Source of the DNA: Purshia tridentata
Lineage: Eukaryota > Streptophyta > Magnoliopsida > Rosales > Rosaceae
Assembly (NCBI GenBank): GCA_003254885.1
Contig: QANT01005250.1
Location: 1 to 62,539 of the forward strand
Length of the DNA: 62,539 nucleotides
Direction: 5' to 3'
In this document: one piece after another, positions 37,733 to 49,463 of the stretch
Numbering within the stretch: the first letter of the stretch is position 1
Layout: the number at the start of each line of letters is the position of its first letter
The notes under the pieces: generated by a model
Told to the model about the DNA's origin: nothing
What the model saw: the letters and a program-made list of their open reading frames with translations, nothing else
Database searches by the model: none
Made by a program: the position numbers and the translations under genes

Positions 37733-38030
37733 AAGAAGAACAAATCTTTGAAATATTTTGGTGTCTTAATTTTTCAAGATTTGTATTGAGGGAATTATGT
37801 GAGCTAGCTCTAGAAAGTTTCCAACGGCTACCTTTTGTTTTGGGATTGAGGATTTTTTAAGGAAATTTTCTTAGCATGCATATGGTAATAGTAGACTTGT
37901 AATTAGGGTTTGGTACTTCTCATTTAAAATATTTTTCTTGACACAAGCCAGCTTCCATTCAAAAATTTGGTATTGATAGTTATGATTTGACCAAAACCCA
38001 TAATTATATATATTTTAAGGAAACTAACAA
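37733..38030. repeat. Diverged copy of the LBD24/CESA3 flank
   Basis: Shares gaagaacaaatctt, gctagctctagaaag, tccaacggcta, tgtaattagggttt and accaaaacc in the same order with 39316-39670 and (in part) with 48057-48310. It lies on the far side of the LBD gene, so that gene sits between two direct copies of its own upstream region. Confidence 0.65.
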
Positions 38031-38385
38031 TGTATGAGTTGATTGTATTTGATTTATTTTGTTAAATATGTCAAATGGGATTATCAAAGACTTTTCTTTT
38101 ATCAGCCTAAGTAATAAAAGAATTAAACCTTCACTCGATTTGCTTGGGTACTTTTGGGTTGCATAGTTGCCCAATTGGATGAGTTAGTACTCATTGACTT
38201 AATTATAATTATACCAACTGTAACATAATTATATGTATCCATATTAATCCTCTAGGCTCCAACAACACAAGGAACAAATAAAAAAAGAAAGGCATTATTT
38301 AATTTGTAACTGAGCATCTGACATGAAATAAAAATTTCAATACTTTGGTAACCAAACAGGTTTTTAGGCATTCAAAAAGGTTCAA

Positions 38386-39245
38386 TTAAGTAAACCTAGA
38401 GGAAGAACCGAATTGGGTCACCCCAAAATTGCTTTGTTCTTGTAAGAAATTTAAGGTGGGTTCAACTTCAATGATCTGCTGAGCTTGACCTTGAGGTTTT
38501 TGTCCAACATCAGAGTTGATGAAGGCAATTTCAGCACGTGTTTTAGCTAATTCACATTCTGCTTCGTTTATTTGTTGATGCAGTTGGGAAATAACTCCAA
38601 CACTGCCATAAACAGGATCTTGTATTCTACATTCAGCCTCATAACACAAAGTATCGGCTGCATGAGCTCGAAGATGAGGTGGAAGTTGCTGATGAATCAC
38701 AAGAAAAAATCTAAGTCAGAGATTTTGTCATAATTCCATAAAATAAAATAAAAATTTTATTTCTTCAAAGTAGGTATAGTAGAAAAAAAAATATATATAT
38801 ACACTAAAAAATTTCAAGTCCAAACTTAAAATTGCCTATAAAATATACAAATAACTTTAAATGCAAACATTTGCAATTGCGCATCTGAGTAAGCATTAAA
38901 ACTCCCACTTATGAGCATTTAAATGCTTAGTCAAATACATGTGTACGCAAACGTACTTGAAGCCGCATATTTATATATGTGTGTGTGTTTTAGTGTAGCT
39001 ATTCATATTTTATCCATAAAACATATATAAGAGAGTAAGGGGTGACATAAGAGAAGCAAATCTTTGAGGATTTTTCAAGGGTTATACATTACCTGAAGCA
39101 TTTTTCCAACATTACTAGCACCATAGATCCTATGAACAGAAGCAAATCTTTGAGGATTATTGGATGGAAAATAGGGAGAGAAAATGCAATCCGAAGGGCA
39201 TCTCCTTCTCAAATATTTGCAAGCAGCACAACGACCAGAAATCAT
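38386..39245 (-). CDS. LBD24: LOB-domain transcription factor, LBD24-like
   Basis: Two coding exons on the minus strand: 39245-39093 and 38688-38386, phase 0, 404-bp intron, 151 aa. The LOB C-block is complete (CAACKYLRRRCPSDC, a CX2CX6CX3C zinc-binding motif). The GAS block follows (FASVHRIYGASNVGKML), then DPVYGSVGVISQLHQQI with a leucine-zipper-like coil. The intron after KMLQ is at the conserved class position. The length is slightly above Arabidopsis LBD23/24 because of a 40-residue Gln-rich tail. In the family these are nuclear DNA-binding proteins in organ-boundary and lateral-organ programmes; the specific role of LBD23/24 is not known to me. Confidence 0.9.
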
Positions 39246-39907
39246 TCTTCAAAATCTAGGGAAAGATCAAAATCTATTCCTTATAGATTATTAGATTTTC
39301 TCAATCTTTTTGAACTGAAGAACAAATCTTAGAAAGATTTTTTTGTCTTAATTTTTTCAAGAGGCAAAGATACTATTGAAGATTTGTACTGAGGGCTATA
39401 TATGTGTTGGCTAGCTCTAGAAAGATTTGATTTCCAACGGCTACTTCATAATCGAATTGAAGATTTTTAAGGAAATTTGCTTGACATGGTAAGAGTAAGC
39501 TTGTAATTAGGGTTTGATTTCTCTTTTTAAGTTTTTTATCTTTTTCTTTGGGGTATTTTAAAGCTTTTTCATATATCATAATGCCTAGCTTCTATTCAAA
39601 AACTTGCTATTGGTCTCGAAGACCTTTGTTTTATTCAATATAAAACTTTATTTTGGTTGGACCAAAACCCCTTTTATTTTAGGGAAACTGATCATCCTAC
39701 GTACATCTGTCTACCATATTTTTTGGGGCATACCCATACAAGTGGGTTTCATCTCCATTAAAAATGTGATAGATATGTGCTATAAATAATTTTTGAATTA
39801 ATTACAATTATATACTTTAATTATACACCACTTTTTAACTTAACACCTCAAATTCAAAAAGTTTTGTTACAGTACCTCAATTAAGAAATATCACAAACTA
39901 AGTACCT
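39246..39907. other. LBD24 promoter and 3' flank of the CESA3 duplication unit 1
   Basis: No gene. From about 39415 rightward the sequence is homologous to that starting at 48057. Confidence 0.6.
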
Positions 39908-39915
39908 CTATTAGT

Positions 39916-40630
39916 TAGGGGTGGACGCGGTGCGGTTTAGTGCGGTATGNGGTGGACGCGGTACGGTTTAGTGCGGTATGTGTGCAAAACCATGCGCCTC
40001 ACCACAAATACATAAATTGTGTGGTTTGATACATTATACCAAAAAAATTAGATGAAAACCAAACCAAACCAAACCTTATACGGTTACGGTTTGGTTCGGT
40101 GTTATGGGTGAACAATTAGATCTATACACAATTCGATATGTTTTTGAGCATTTTTTGAGCCCAAATATGTTTTGAGAAATTTTTAAGCCCAAATTAGAAA
40201 ATACTAACAACTAAAAAGATAACAAGTACATATAATACACTAATATAAAGTCCAAAGTCCAAATTTCAAATTCCAAATATGTTTATAAATGTTTAATAAT
40301 TAATAGTTTCCACTTTCCAAATTCTAATCCAATCAAAAGTCCAAAAGAAATTAAACAATAAACCATAAATAATGTTTTTGGTCACTTTTTAATTTAAAAT
40401 CATATATAAACCATATATATATTTATAAAATTATAATTATGGTGCGGTTTGATTCGACTTAGTTTTATTAGGTGTAAAACCTGCACCTACACCTATAAAG
40501 GACGATTTGGTTTGGTTTGGTTCAGTTCAATTCTTGTAACGTGTTTGACCAAAAAAGTCAACACGATTTTTTACCCTTTTTTTAGGGGCCATTTGGTTCC
40601 GTAGTTTTACAGTGAAAATGCCCACCCCTA
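39916..40630. mobile_element. hAT-type non-autonomous element
   Basis: 715 bp with termini TAGGGGTGGAC and GCCCACCCCTA (inverted, one mismatch). Flanking 8-mers ctattagt (39908-39915) and ttattagt (40631-40638) agree at 7 of 8, as expected for hAT. The paralogous site in unit 2 (about 48545-48570) has no insertion. No transposase. It contains one N (39950). Confidence 0.8.
39950..39950. other. Ambiguous base N between two near-identical 30-bp sequences
   Basis: The ~30 bases left of the N (ggtggacgcggtgcggttta...gtatg) are repeated right of it with one difference. This looks like an unmerged overlap between contigs or a collapsed repeat, so the join should be treated with caution. Confidence 0.8.
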
Positions 40631-40696
40631 TTATTAGTCTTTCTGGCGAAAAAATCGTTAATTGCTGACGTAGCACACACAGACCTCACCATTTGA

Positions 40697-40837
40697 GTGA
40701 GGGAGATCGACGACACATTACGAGGCAATGCCATGAACTTATTGGAGAGAGGCATACAAAGTTTGAACCAAGCTGAGGTGAGTACTGGATTACAAGTGTT
40801 CTACAATTTAGATGAGCTGAAACAAGCTATAAAACAG
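40697..40837 (+). pseudogene. Captured COG5 exon fragment, copy A
   Basis: 47 codons reading VREIDDTLRGNAMNLLERGI...NQAEVSTGLQVFYNLDELKQ, ending at AAACAG followed by a GTGATT donor. This matches the region of the Golgi COG complex subunit 5 with EIGEKLRSEAMKVLERGMEG-type sequence. Only one exon piece is present and a TGA precedes it (TGG in copy B). Not a functional gene. Confidence 0.7.
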
Positions 40838-41438
40838 GTGATTTATTTTTTGTTTATGAAAGTACTTAGCAAAATTTCAAATTTGAACTACTCTAATACA
40901 ACTTTTTAAACTTAAAGTACTAAGTTAAAAAGTGATATATAATTAACTCATAATTGTATTCTTTTTAATTATTAAATTTCCCCCAGTCTCTGAAAAAAAT
41001 TATTATTTTATTACATTAAGAGTTAAACTCTAAACCATAAAACACTGAACGAAATTCTAAAAGGAAGTAAAAATGCAATCCTCAAAGTGTAACTGAGCTA
41101 CAAATAAAACCATTATCAGAATGAAGTATTGAGCATAGCATACAGGGTAACCACTTTAATAATCTACTGGAATATCATTCATGAGTATAATACAAAGTTG
41201 CACGACATTAACTGTAATAAATTACAATCCCAGGGACGGTCTTCAGATCTCTCATCAAAACAAGTTACTGTTCAAGTATTACATAAAAACTGACCCCTCT
41301 TAACAACAAACGAACAAATTCTTTTTTCACCTTCTATCATCTACAAACAGTGTACGCTTCAATTGGACAAACCAATTTGACAAAAAGAAAGATCAGAACA
41401 AAATATAAGACAATTGAGTAACTCCCACCTCTCGAGCT

Positions 41439-41482
41439 AGGGACGGTCTTCAGATCTCTCATCAAAACAAGTTAACTGTAAT
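41439..41482. other. Filler DNA replacing the last CESA3 exon in copy 1
   Basis: Where unit 2 has about 690 bp (49401-50087, with the last exon), unit 1 has 44 bp. Its first 35 bases repeat the sequence at about 41231-41266 (agggacggtcttcagatctc...), and its last ~10 bases plus the next few repeat about 41209-41222 (aactgtaataaatta). Confidence 0.8.
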
Positions 41483-41702
41483 AAATTATGGTTTTTGGGA
41501 AAATAAGAATTATTTATGGTGAACTCAAAAGCTCATCATTTCATAAATTAAGCAAAACTATCACTGCCTTCAAAAGCTGTTAAAACTGCAGAATTTGCAG
41601 GTAAAATGACTGCTGAGAAGCACTGCTCTATAAGGAAGCAATAAAATAAAAGAAAGCAAGACAGAGAGATGAGGATAGAGTAATTATGGTGATATAACGA
41701 AC

Positions 41703-44700
41703 CTGTGGAATGATGAATTTGTTGGTAAGAAGACAGACGGCCGGCAATGTACAGTACATGAGAAGAGGTATTGAGGTGATTGGGTAAATGGTAGTGTTCA
41801 CGTATGCAAATCTTTCCAGCCATTTTAGCCTACCACTATAACCATACCATATAGGACAATGCCGACTAAGAAGAATTTCCACAGATCCCAAAGCCCATCG
41901 AAGCACTTGGTTCAGACGATCTGAAAGATTGATAGGAGCAGACCCTTTAAAGGCTGGGCGCTTAGGCATGCAGTAAATGGACCTCCACCCACGAGCGTGC
42001 ATCTTGAATCCCGTAAGAATATCTTCTGTGACAGAACCATAGATCCATCCTATCTGCACGAGAAAAATAACCATCATCTTAAGAACAAACAAAAATGTGA
42101 AAAAGAAAACAGTAAATAAAGGGAAAAGCATGGTCAACCAAAATTTTCACCAAACAGTTAAGCTTTCAGGATGGCAGAATGTCAGAATATATAACATGAG
42201 AACACATAAGACAAATGAAATATCAGAAAGAACAAAGTATATGATGCCCTGTTTTCTTAAAGTAGATCATTATAAGCTCCAACTTAAAACAAATGACTGC
42301 TACAGAAAATTTCTTAAGAAAGTATAAATAGGAAATTAAGGAAAAACAAACAAGAAAATCATTTCAAGATGAAATTTCTGAGATTTTCTCTCAAACTGAT
42401 TCAGTACATTGGGAGGTGCACACACAAAATATCATATGATTATAATTTTCTCACATGTGAAGTATAAACAAGTGTCCACAGTCAGAGGCACATTTCACCT
42501 ATGCAAGTTAAAACTCAGGTATAATATTTTACAAACCACATTTTCACACATCCAGCATGTTTATTTATATCTAGATATTTGGATTTCAAAGGTGATACTT
42601 TTTAACTACATTTGCAATTATTCCTAGTTGCAATGGGAATAAAAGGATATTAAATAATGTAACAAAAGCATTAAAAAGAATGACATACCTCAGCACCCCA
42701 GTCACTTTTGTCTTCATACCCACAGCTGATAACATGAATAGCTTCTTTCAGAAGAGTTTCTGGTGTCGCAGATTGAGGAACACCACCATTCTCCATAAGT
42801 GTGGAGGCAACAAAAACTGATGACTGACCAAACCTTTTTTCCAGGCTCATTTGTGACATCAACAATGACTTCTCATCATCAAATCCAGCACCTGGTTTTG
42901 AAAATGTGCATATGAAAAGTTAAGTGCCAACAAATAATATCAAGTTTGTATTTCTCAGGCACAAGCAAAAGCTAGACTGGAAACAACTTATCACCTTTCC
43001 GGTATGTATTGTTATACGAAAAAATCTCTTACACAGAGCAAACAGATGTGACCATACAACTACTATTGATACAGAACATAAATTCAAACATTACCTTCCA
43101 CCCCCTCTTCAATATCCTCTAGGCTGAAAATCGGCACAGTAGGATCCACATGCTTGCTTGATTTCTTCTTGTCTGAACCCTTTTTACTTGATTTTGAACC
43201 TTTCTTCCGTGATCCACCACAAAGTGAAGATAGAACTCCAGCTTTCTTATGCTTAGGCTTCAGAGGAGGTTCATAACCATATAAAGCTGTTCTATTGAAG
43301 ACACATCCAGTACCCACATAAACTGGGCCTTGAATACCATCTAAACCTCTCAAGTTAATCTGAAATGCAGAAGGAAATGTATAAACATATAAATCAGGCT
43401 ATCCAAACACCCTGTCAAGAGCTTATCGTCATTTAATAAAATCATACAGAAACAACAAACTACAATAGTTCATAATTAATCTCTTTTTTCTGATCACTGT
43501 AGGGATGGAGAGCTTACATCAAAGAAAACAGTATTCCTGTTGGCATATCGATCATTTCTATCAATACCATCAAATCTCTGTGGAAACTGAACATAACACA
43601 CATTTTTCCCCAGGTTAGGATCCATTAGAAAGCACATAGCTTCCCTCAAAGCCTTACTGTTGTTAATGTAATGATCACAATCAAGATTCAACAAGAAAGG
43701 TCCATTTGTGAGGACTGCTGATACTCGAACCTGCAAGAGAGATACACTGGCCATCAGACGAAAAATAAACTTAAACATAAAGAGATAGTTTAACTTTAAA
43801 ATATACTCACAAGTGCATTCATAGCACCAGCCTTCTTGTGATGTTGGAAACCTGGACGCTTTTCACGAGAAACATAGACTAAACGTGGTAGTTCATTACC
43901 CTCAGCATCGAGCCCTCCACTTTGGCCTAAGAAAACCTGAAAGTGACAAAATAAATACAATCTTAGTACAAAATGATGCTAATGCAAGGGAGCAACATGA
44001 GCATTCCAAGTGAACTATAATCAATAAATATCAACTCTAATAAGTAACTAGCCTTCTGCAGCATAAAGAGATCTGCCATGTTAATATGTAGCAACCTGGA
44101 TCATTCCGGGATGGTCTCTAGTATTATTTCCAGGCCATGGAGTACCATCTTGCATGATCCATCCTTCTTCAGGTACTTTTGTTGCCTTTGCAACAAGCCC
44201 ATTAACACGAACTTTAAATTCTTCATATTCTCTCTGAAACCAAAAATGAAAGAGTACCAATAAGATGAAGCAGCTCTGTTGAAGGGGTGGGGTTAAAGGA
44301 GCAGCTGTTTAAATTTGTATGCTAAGGACATACCTTCATTGCTCTACGGTCTTTGACGAATGATGGTTGTACTTTATCCTTCAAGTAATCAATCTTCTGT
44401 GTAAAGTACCATTCAGGAGCCCTAGGCTCAATGTTATACTTCTTGCAGAAAGGGACCCATTTCCTTGCAAATTCAGAAGTTTCAGACAGAGCTTCAAACG
44501 TCAGCATTGCAGCTCCATCATCAGAAACATAGCAAGAAATCTTGTCAACTGGGTAGTCAACTGCAAGGATAGATAGCACAGTATTTGCTGTCACCATAGG
44601 AGGCTCCTTCAATGGATCAACAGTACTGACAAAGATGTCTACAGCAGCTAACTGTGATGCTTCTCCTTCTCGGTCATATCTGTAACTCAAATGTAATAGG

Positions 44701-47230
44701 GATTTAAAATCCAAGGACAAGGACAACTTCAAAATTGAAATGACACTGCTACTTGAGATTTAATGCTGAATTTAATCACTTAGATATAACTGAGGGAATT
44801 TTTTCCTACCTCAGAGAAAGTCTGTCAAGATATGTTTCACGATTTACAGGGAGCCACTTAGGGAACTGATCGAGTATCCAGGATATTGCAAACCAAATCT
44901 CACAAATGACTGATATTAACCACAGAGCATAGGCATTGGGCACAGGATTTGTTAACCGATAGTGCAAGAAAATACAGAGTACAACAAGCCGCAGAACAAT
45001 GACCATCCTGTAAGGGTTTATTTTAGATGATGGAATAGAGACCTTTCTAGAAAGAGGCTGCCTTGCTTCATCGTTCCTGCAAAACAGAAATAGCATATAA
45101 AAATCAGCTTCTTGCTACACTGAAATTAAGAAACAAGTGACAAAACATGCCAATTAACTTTAGGATACTGCAATGCAGCATGTGCTAGAGAGCATTATAT
45201 TCACAATTACTGCTATAACAAAGGCTTTCATTATATCAGCCTAGCATCTCCACATTTTAACTTATGTAACCAAGACAAGAAGCAAATTTTAAGGTTCTTG
45301 GTCTTTCCAAAAACTATCAACAACCCCGGACACATGAGCAGCCTCAGTTAGAGTCAAAAGAACAACAACAAAATTTGCAGCTCAATCAAGATGAAACCCA
45401 TAGTAAGGAGTCAATAACAAGCAGATCAGTGCTGGCTTCAAGATCTCCACCCCCACATTGTATCAGATTTGAGCATTATTCTCACAACTACAGCTATAAT
45501 GAAGGTTTACCTAATATCAGACGAGCCTCTCCGCATTGAATTAGATTTTGAATTGTCCAGTAGCAGTAAAACTTATGCAACCAAGACGACAAGAAATTTT
45601 TAAATTTCTGTCTTGACCTAAAAAAACAATAATAAACAAGGCCAGAGACAAAAGCAGGAGCAATAAAACAGAACTAACAATAAAGCATCATCCACAAGCA
45701 CATCAGTGCTGGCATCAATATCTGCACCCCCTCTTTCTGAAGTAGCTTGACCAGTGCTCATTGGAATAACATTCTTCTCCTGCTTCATTTTCCAGCCATC
45801 CACTCTCTCCTTCCATGCTACATTTCCTATCCCAGGTGAACCAAACTCCCTTACTGGATCCACAACCCTTATATTAGCTGAAAAAATAATACAATTCAAA
45901 ACCATGAATCAATATTGGCAGGAACACATAAAGAAACAGAGATGATGTCACATAAGAGATGGAGAGAGAAATACGTGATTGATTAACATCCGATCCATAG
46001 GACATGGGATGATGGACACGCTTTCCACCAACAGAAACTCCAGGAGATGCCATAGAAAGGCGCTCAGGTGATGCAGCAGACAGTTCTCCCGAAACCTAAA
46101 TTTTGAAAATTTCCGAAAGGTAAATTCCCGTGCAAATTCCATGTCTAGAAATGAAATAACTTGCCAAATGTATTGGTCTACCTCTGTTCCATTAGTGAGC
46201 AGAGGGATATGATTGTGAGAAACCTCTTTATCATAATTTGGAGCCGCAATATCCTCTCCTCGTCCATATGTCATATGCCAGCTCAACATGCGTTCTGCAA
46301 TCTTTTGCTTCTCGTTTTGATTTTCTGAAGTATAGTCGAAATCACTAGCACCATCATCAGCATCCCCATCCTCTTCTCTATCGCCAAGAATTGCAGGACT
46401 TCCTGAAATCAACCACAAAAAAACACAAATTAATTACAATCACAAACTCATGATTTAAAAATGTTCCCTGCCTTGCAATGCAGCAATAATTCAAGAAGAT
46501 ATGATTAAAAGAAGTTCTTTTTCATCAACTAGCTATAAAAAAATTGAAAAAGAAGTTAAACAATTAGAATGTATAGGATAAGCCTTCTACATGTGTATTG
46601 GTAGTAGATAAGCACAATTCACATTCTATAACATTCAACTATTCAAGTAATTCTGCCTTTTTCAAAACAAATTTAACATACTAATATTTGTAAGCAACTC
46701 AAATCTAACGAATGACACGCAACTGAAGCAATCCAAATGTCATCAACATGAAATAGAATATTTTGTAAGAACAGATAACTTCACTTAAATTTCTCCATGC
46801 AATAAAAATTATGAAATAAAACTTATTAACAATCTGACTAACCTTTGTGCCTCTTGTATCTGGTTTTGCATTGAGGGCAAGACTGATTTCCATCCTTCCT
46901 CTCGTACTCATAGCAGGGCCTGCAAACAGGAAAAGCACAGACATCGCAGGCAATGAATGGTTCACCATTCGCAGTCTTCCCAACATTATCCCCACAGATC
47001 TGGCAGACCTGACCCCCCAGGTTCTTCATGGTCTTTGCCTAAGTAGTTAATCATAAAGATAAACAGAGTTTAGTGAAATTCGATAATAGTGTTTGGTGGT
47101 GGTGGTGGAGCTAGTGATGATTGTGATATGGATGGTAAACAATCAAAATATTAATCACAATATCAACAAGATCAAAATGGTAGTTTAGAATATGTATGAT
47201 ACTTACCCCACTTTCTCCTTCTGATTCCAT
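41703..47230 (-). pseudogene. CESA3: Cellulose synthase CESA3 copy 1, lacking last exon and core promoter
   Basis: Thirteen coding exons on the minus strand, all in frame: 47230-47207, 47038-46843, 46402-46182, 46095-45975, 45877-45679, 45076-44810, 44679-44334, 44233-44096, 43936-43811, 43730-43518, 43359-43095, 42891-42689, 42053-41703 (890 codons). RING finger, both D motifs (SDDG, DCD), TED and QVLRW are present. The 14th exon, coding for the last 194 residues (most C-terminal membrane helices and the CGINC end), is deleted. Reading on past the exon-13 donor gives 22 extra residues and a stop at 41628. The 5' side is cut within the 5'UTR at 48060, and the donor of the 5'UTR intron (AAGGT in copy 2 at 56428-56432) is missing near 47766-47771. 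A product could not form a normal channel. It keeps Pro where copy 2 has Leu300. Confidence 0.88.
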
Positions 47231-48621
47231 TGCCAACTTCTCTTTGCTCAGATGTGAACAATGGATCAAAATGGTAGTTTAGTCTCAACAAGATCTATGC
47301 ATCTCTAAGAGCTCAGTACTGTCTTGCAGAATCCTTTTTGATATGTTTAAATTATTGCCTCCTCTTCAAAAGCCACAGATCTGGGTTAAGCACCTGGAAA
47401 AAGAAGGTGAGAATCAAATTTACCATTCAACAAGCATTCTCTACATAGATCTTTTCTGAAAAGTGAAAATTACTGCGTAAGTGGAATTTAACAAAGGGGA
47501 GTAAATTTTGAAACTTTGGAGTTCCCATTAACTAGAAACCTCAGTAGACCGAATACTTTATTCAACTCGGCGAATATAAGTACCGCATTCCTCGGTTTTC
47601 TCGGCCACCAAAAATAGTGAAATTAGTGAAACCCAGTGCAGAACAAGACGGTCAACATTTCCAAATCTTATCTTTAATGTTGGAACAACATAAAACGGAC
47701 CAAAGCCGAAGAATAAAAGGTAGAACAAAAAAGGGCCACAGCTAAAATCCAACCCAAAAAAAAAACATGCCTCAAAAAAAAAATCCGATCTTTATCACCA
47801 CCTCTTCAAATCCAAAAACCCAATTGAACCCACTTGAGAATACACCCAATCGATCCAATTCTTCACCCAGATCTCAAATCCAAAGTCCCCACGTAGACAG
47901 GCACCGAGAAAGAGAGAGAAACTAAAAACCCTGAATCCAATTCCACAGCTTGGAGGCCAAAGATCAAGGAAGAGCCAGCGAGAAAGAGAGAGATGTTATT
48001 GATTGACTGGAGAGTAGACAAAACCACAATGCCAATCACAGCCCTCTCTTCTTTGTCTCTAGAAAGATTGGATTTCCAACGGCTACTTCATAATCGAATT
48101 GAAGATTTTTAAGGAAATTTTCTTGACATGGTAAGAGTAAGCATGTAATTAGGGTTTGATCTCTCATTTTAAAGTTTTTATCTTTTTCTCTGGGGTATTT
48201 TGAAGCTTTTTCATATATCATAATGCCTAGCTTTCTATTCAGAAACTTGTTATTGGTCTCGAAGACCTCTGTTTTATTCAAAATAAAACTTTATTTTGGT
48301 TGGACCAAAACCCCTTTTATTTTAGGGAAACTGATCATCCTACATACATCTACCACATTTTGGTATTACCATATTTTATGGGGCATACCCATACAAGTGG
48401 GTTTCATCTCTATTAAAAATATGATAGACATGTGCTATAAATAATTTTTGAATAAATTACAATTATATACCTTAGTTATATACCACTTTTTAACTTAATA
48501 CATCAATTTCAAAAAGTTTTGCAATACCACAACTATGAAATATCACTAAATACCATTATAATCTTTTTGTCAAAAAAAATCATTAATTGCTAACGTGGCA
48601 CATATAGACCTCACCATTTGG

Positions 48622-48762
48622 GTGAGGGAGATCGGCGACACATTGCGTGGCAATGCTATGAAATTATTGGAGAGAGGCATACACAATTTGAACCAGGCTG
48701 AAATGAGTACTGAATTGCAAGTGTTCTACGATTTGAATGAGCTAAAACAAGCAATGAAACAA
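48622..48762 (+). pseudogene. Captured COG5 exon fragment, copy B
   Basis: Paralogue of 40697-40837 in unit 2: VREIGDTLRGNAMKLLERGI...NQAEMSTELQVFYDLNELKQ. The exon-end CAG|GTGATT of copy A is CAATTGATT here, so the donor is lost. Confidence 0.7.
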
Positions 48763-49463
48763 TTGATTTATTTTTTATTTATGAAAGTACTTAGCTGGTG
48801 AAATTTCAAAATTGAACTACTCTAATACGATTTTTTAAACTTAAAATATCAAGTTAAAAAGTGATATATAATTAAAATATATAATTATAATAACCCATAA
48901 TTTTATTCTTTATAATTATTCACATTTCCCCCGGTCTTTGGAAAAAAAAAATTATTATTTTATTAAATTAAGAGTTAAACTCTAAACCATAAAACAATGA
49001 ACGAAATTCTAAAAGAATTTAAGTAAAAATGCAATCCTCAAAGTCCAACTGAGATATAAATAAAAACATTATCTGAATGAAGTATTGAGCATAGATACAA
49101 GGCAACTACTTTAATAATCTACTAGAATATCATTCATGAGTATAATACAAAGTTGCACGACATTAAGAACTGTAATAAATTACTATCAAAGGGACGGTCT
49201 TCAGATCTCTCATCAAAATAAGTTACTGTTCAGGTATTACATAAAAACTGACCCCTCTAACAACAAACAAACAAACAAATTCTTTTTTCACCTTCTATCA
49301 TCTACAAACAGTGTACGCTTCAAATGGACAAACCAATTTGACAAAAAGAAAGATCAGAACAAATTATAAGACAATTGAGTAACTCCCACCTCTCGAGCTT
49401 AAAGCTTTAGTTGGGCCAACAAAATAAATATGAATTTTCAGACAGTACGTCGTCGTTTTTCGT
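48763..49463. other. 3' flank of CESA3 copy 2
   Basis: CESA3 3'UTR side on the minus strand; homologous to about 40840-41438 in unit 1. No other gene. Confidence 0.6.

Larger units (their letters stand above)
39415..48060. repeat. Tandem duplication unit 1 (pseudo-CESA3)
   Basis: About 8.6 kb, from ctctagaaagatttg at 39415 to the cut 5'UTR of CESA3 copy 1 (ctcttctttgtctct) at 48060. It contains a COG5 exon fragment, a hAT insertion of its own, and CESA3 without last exon or promoter. Homologous to 48057 to about 56695 along its whole length, with exons nearly identical and introns a few percent different. Confidence 0.9.

Noticed and set aside
41628..41702. Extra 3' coding sequence of CESA3 copy 1
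   Set aside because: It is read-through of the exon-13 donor into intron sequence; the same frame exists in copy 2, where the intron is spliced.
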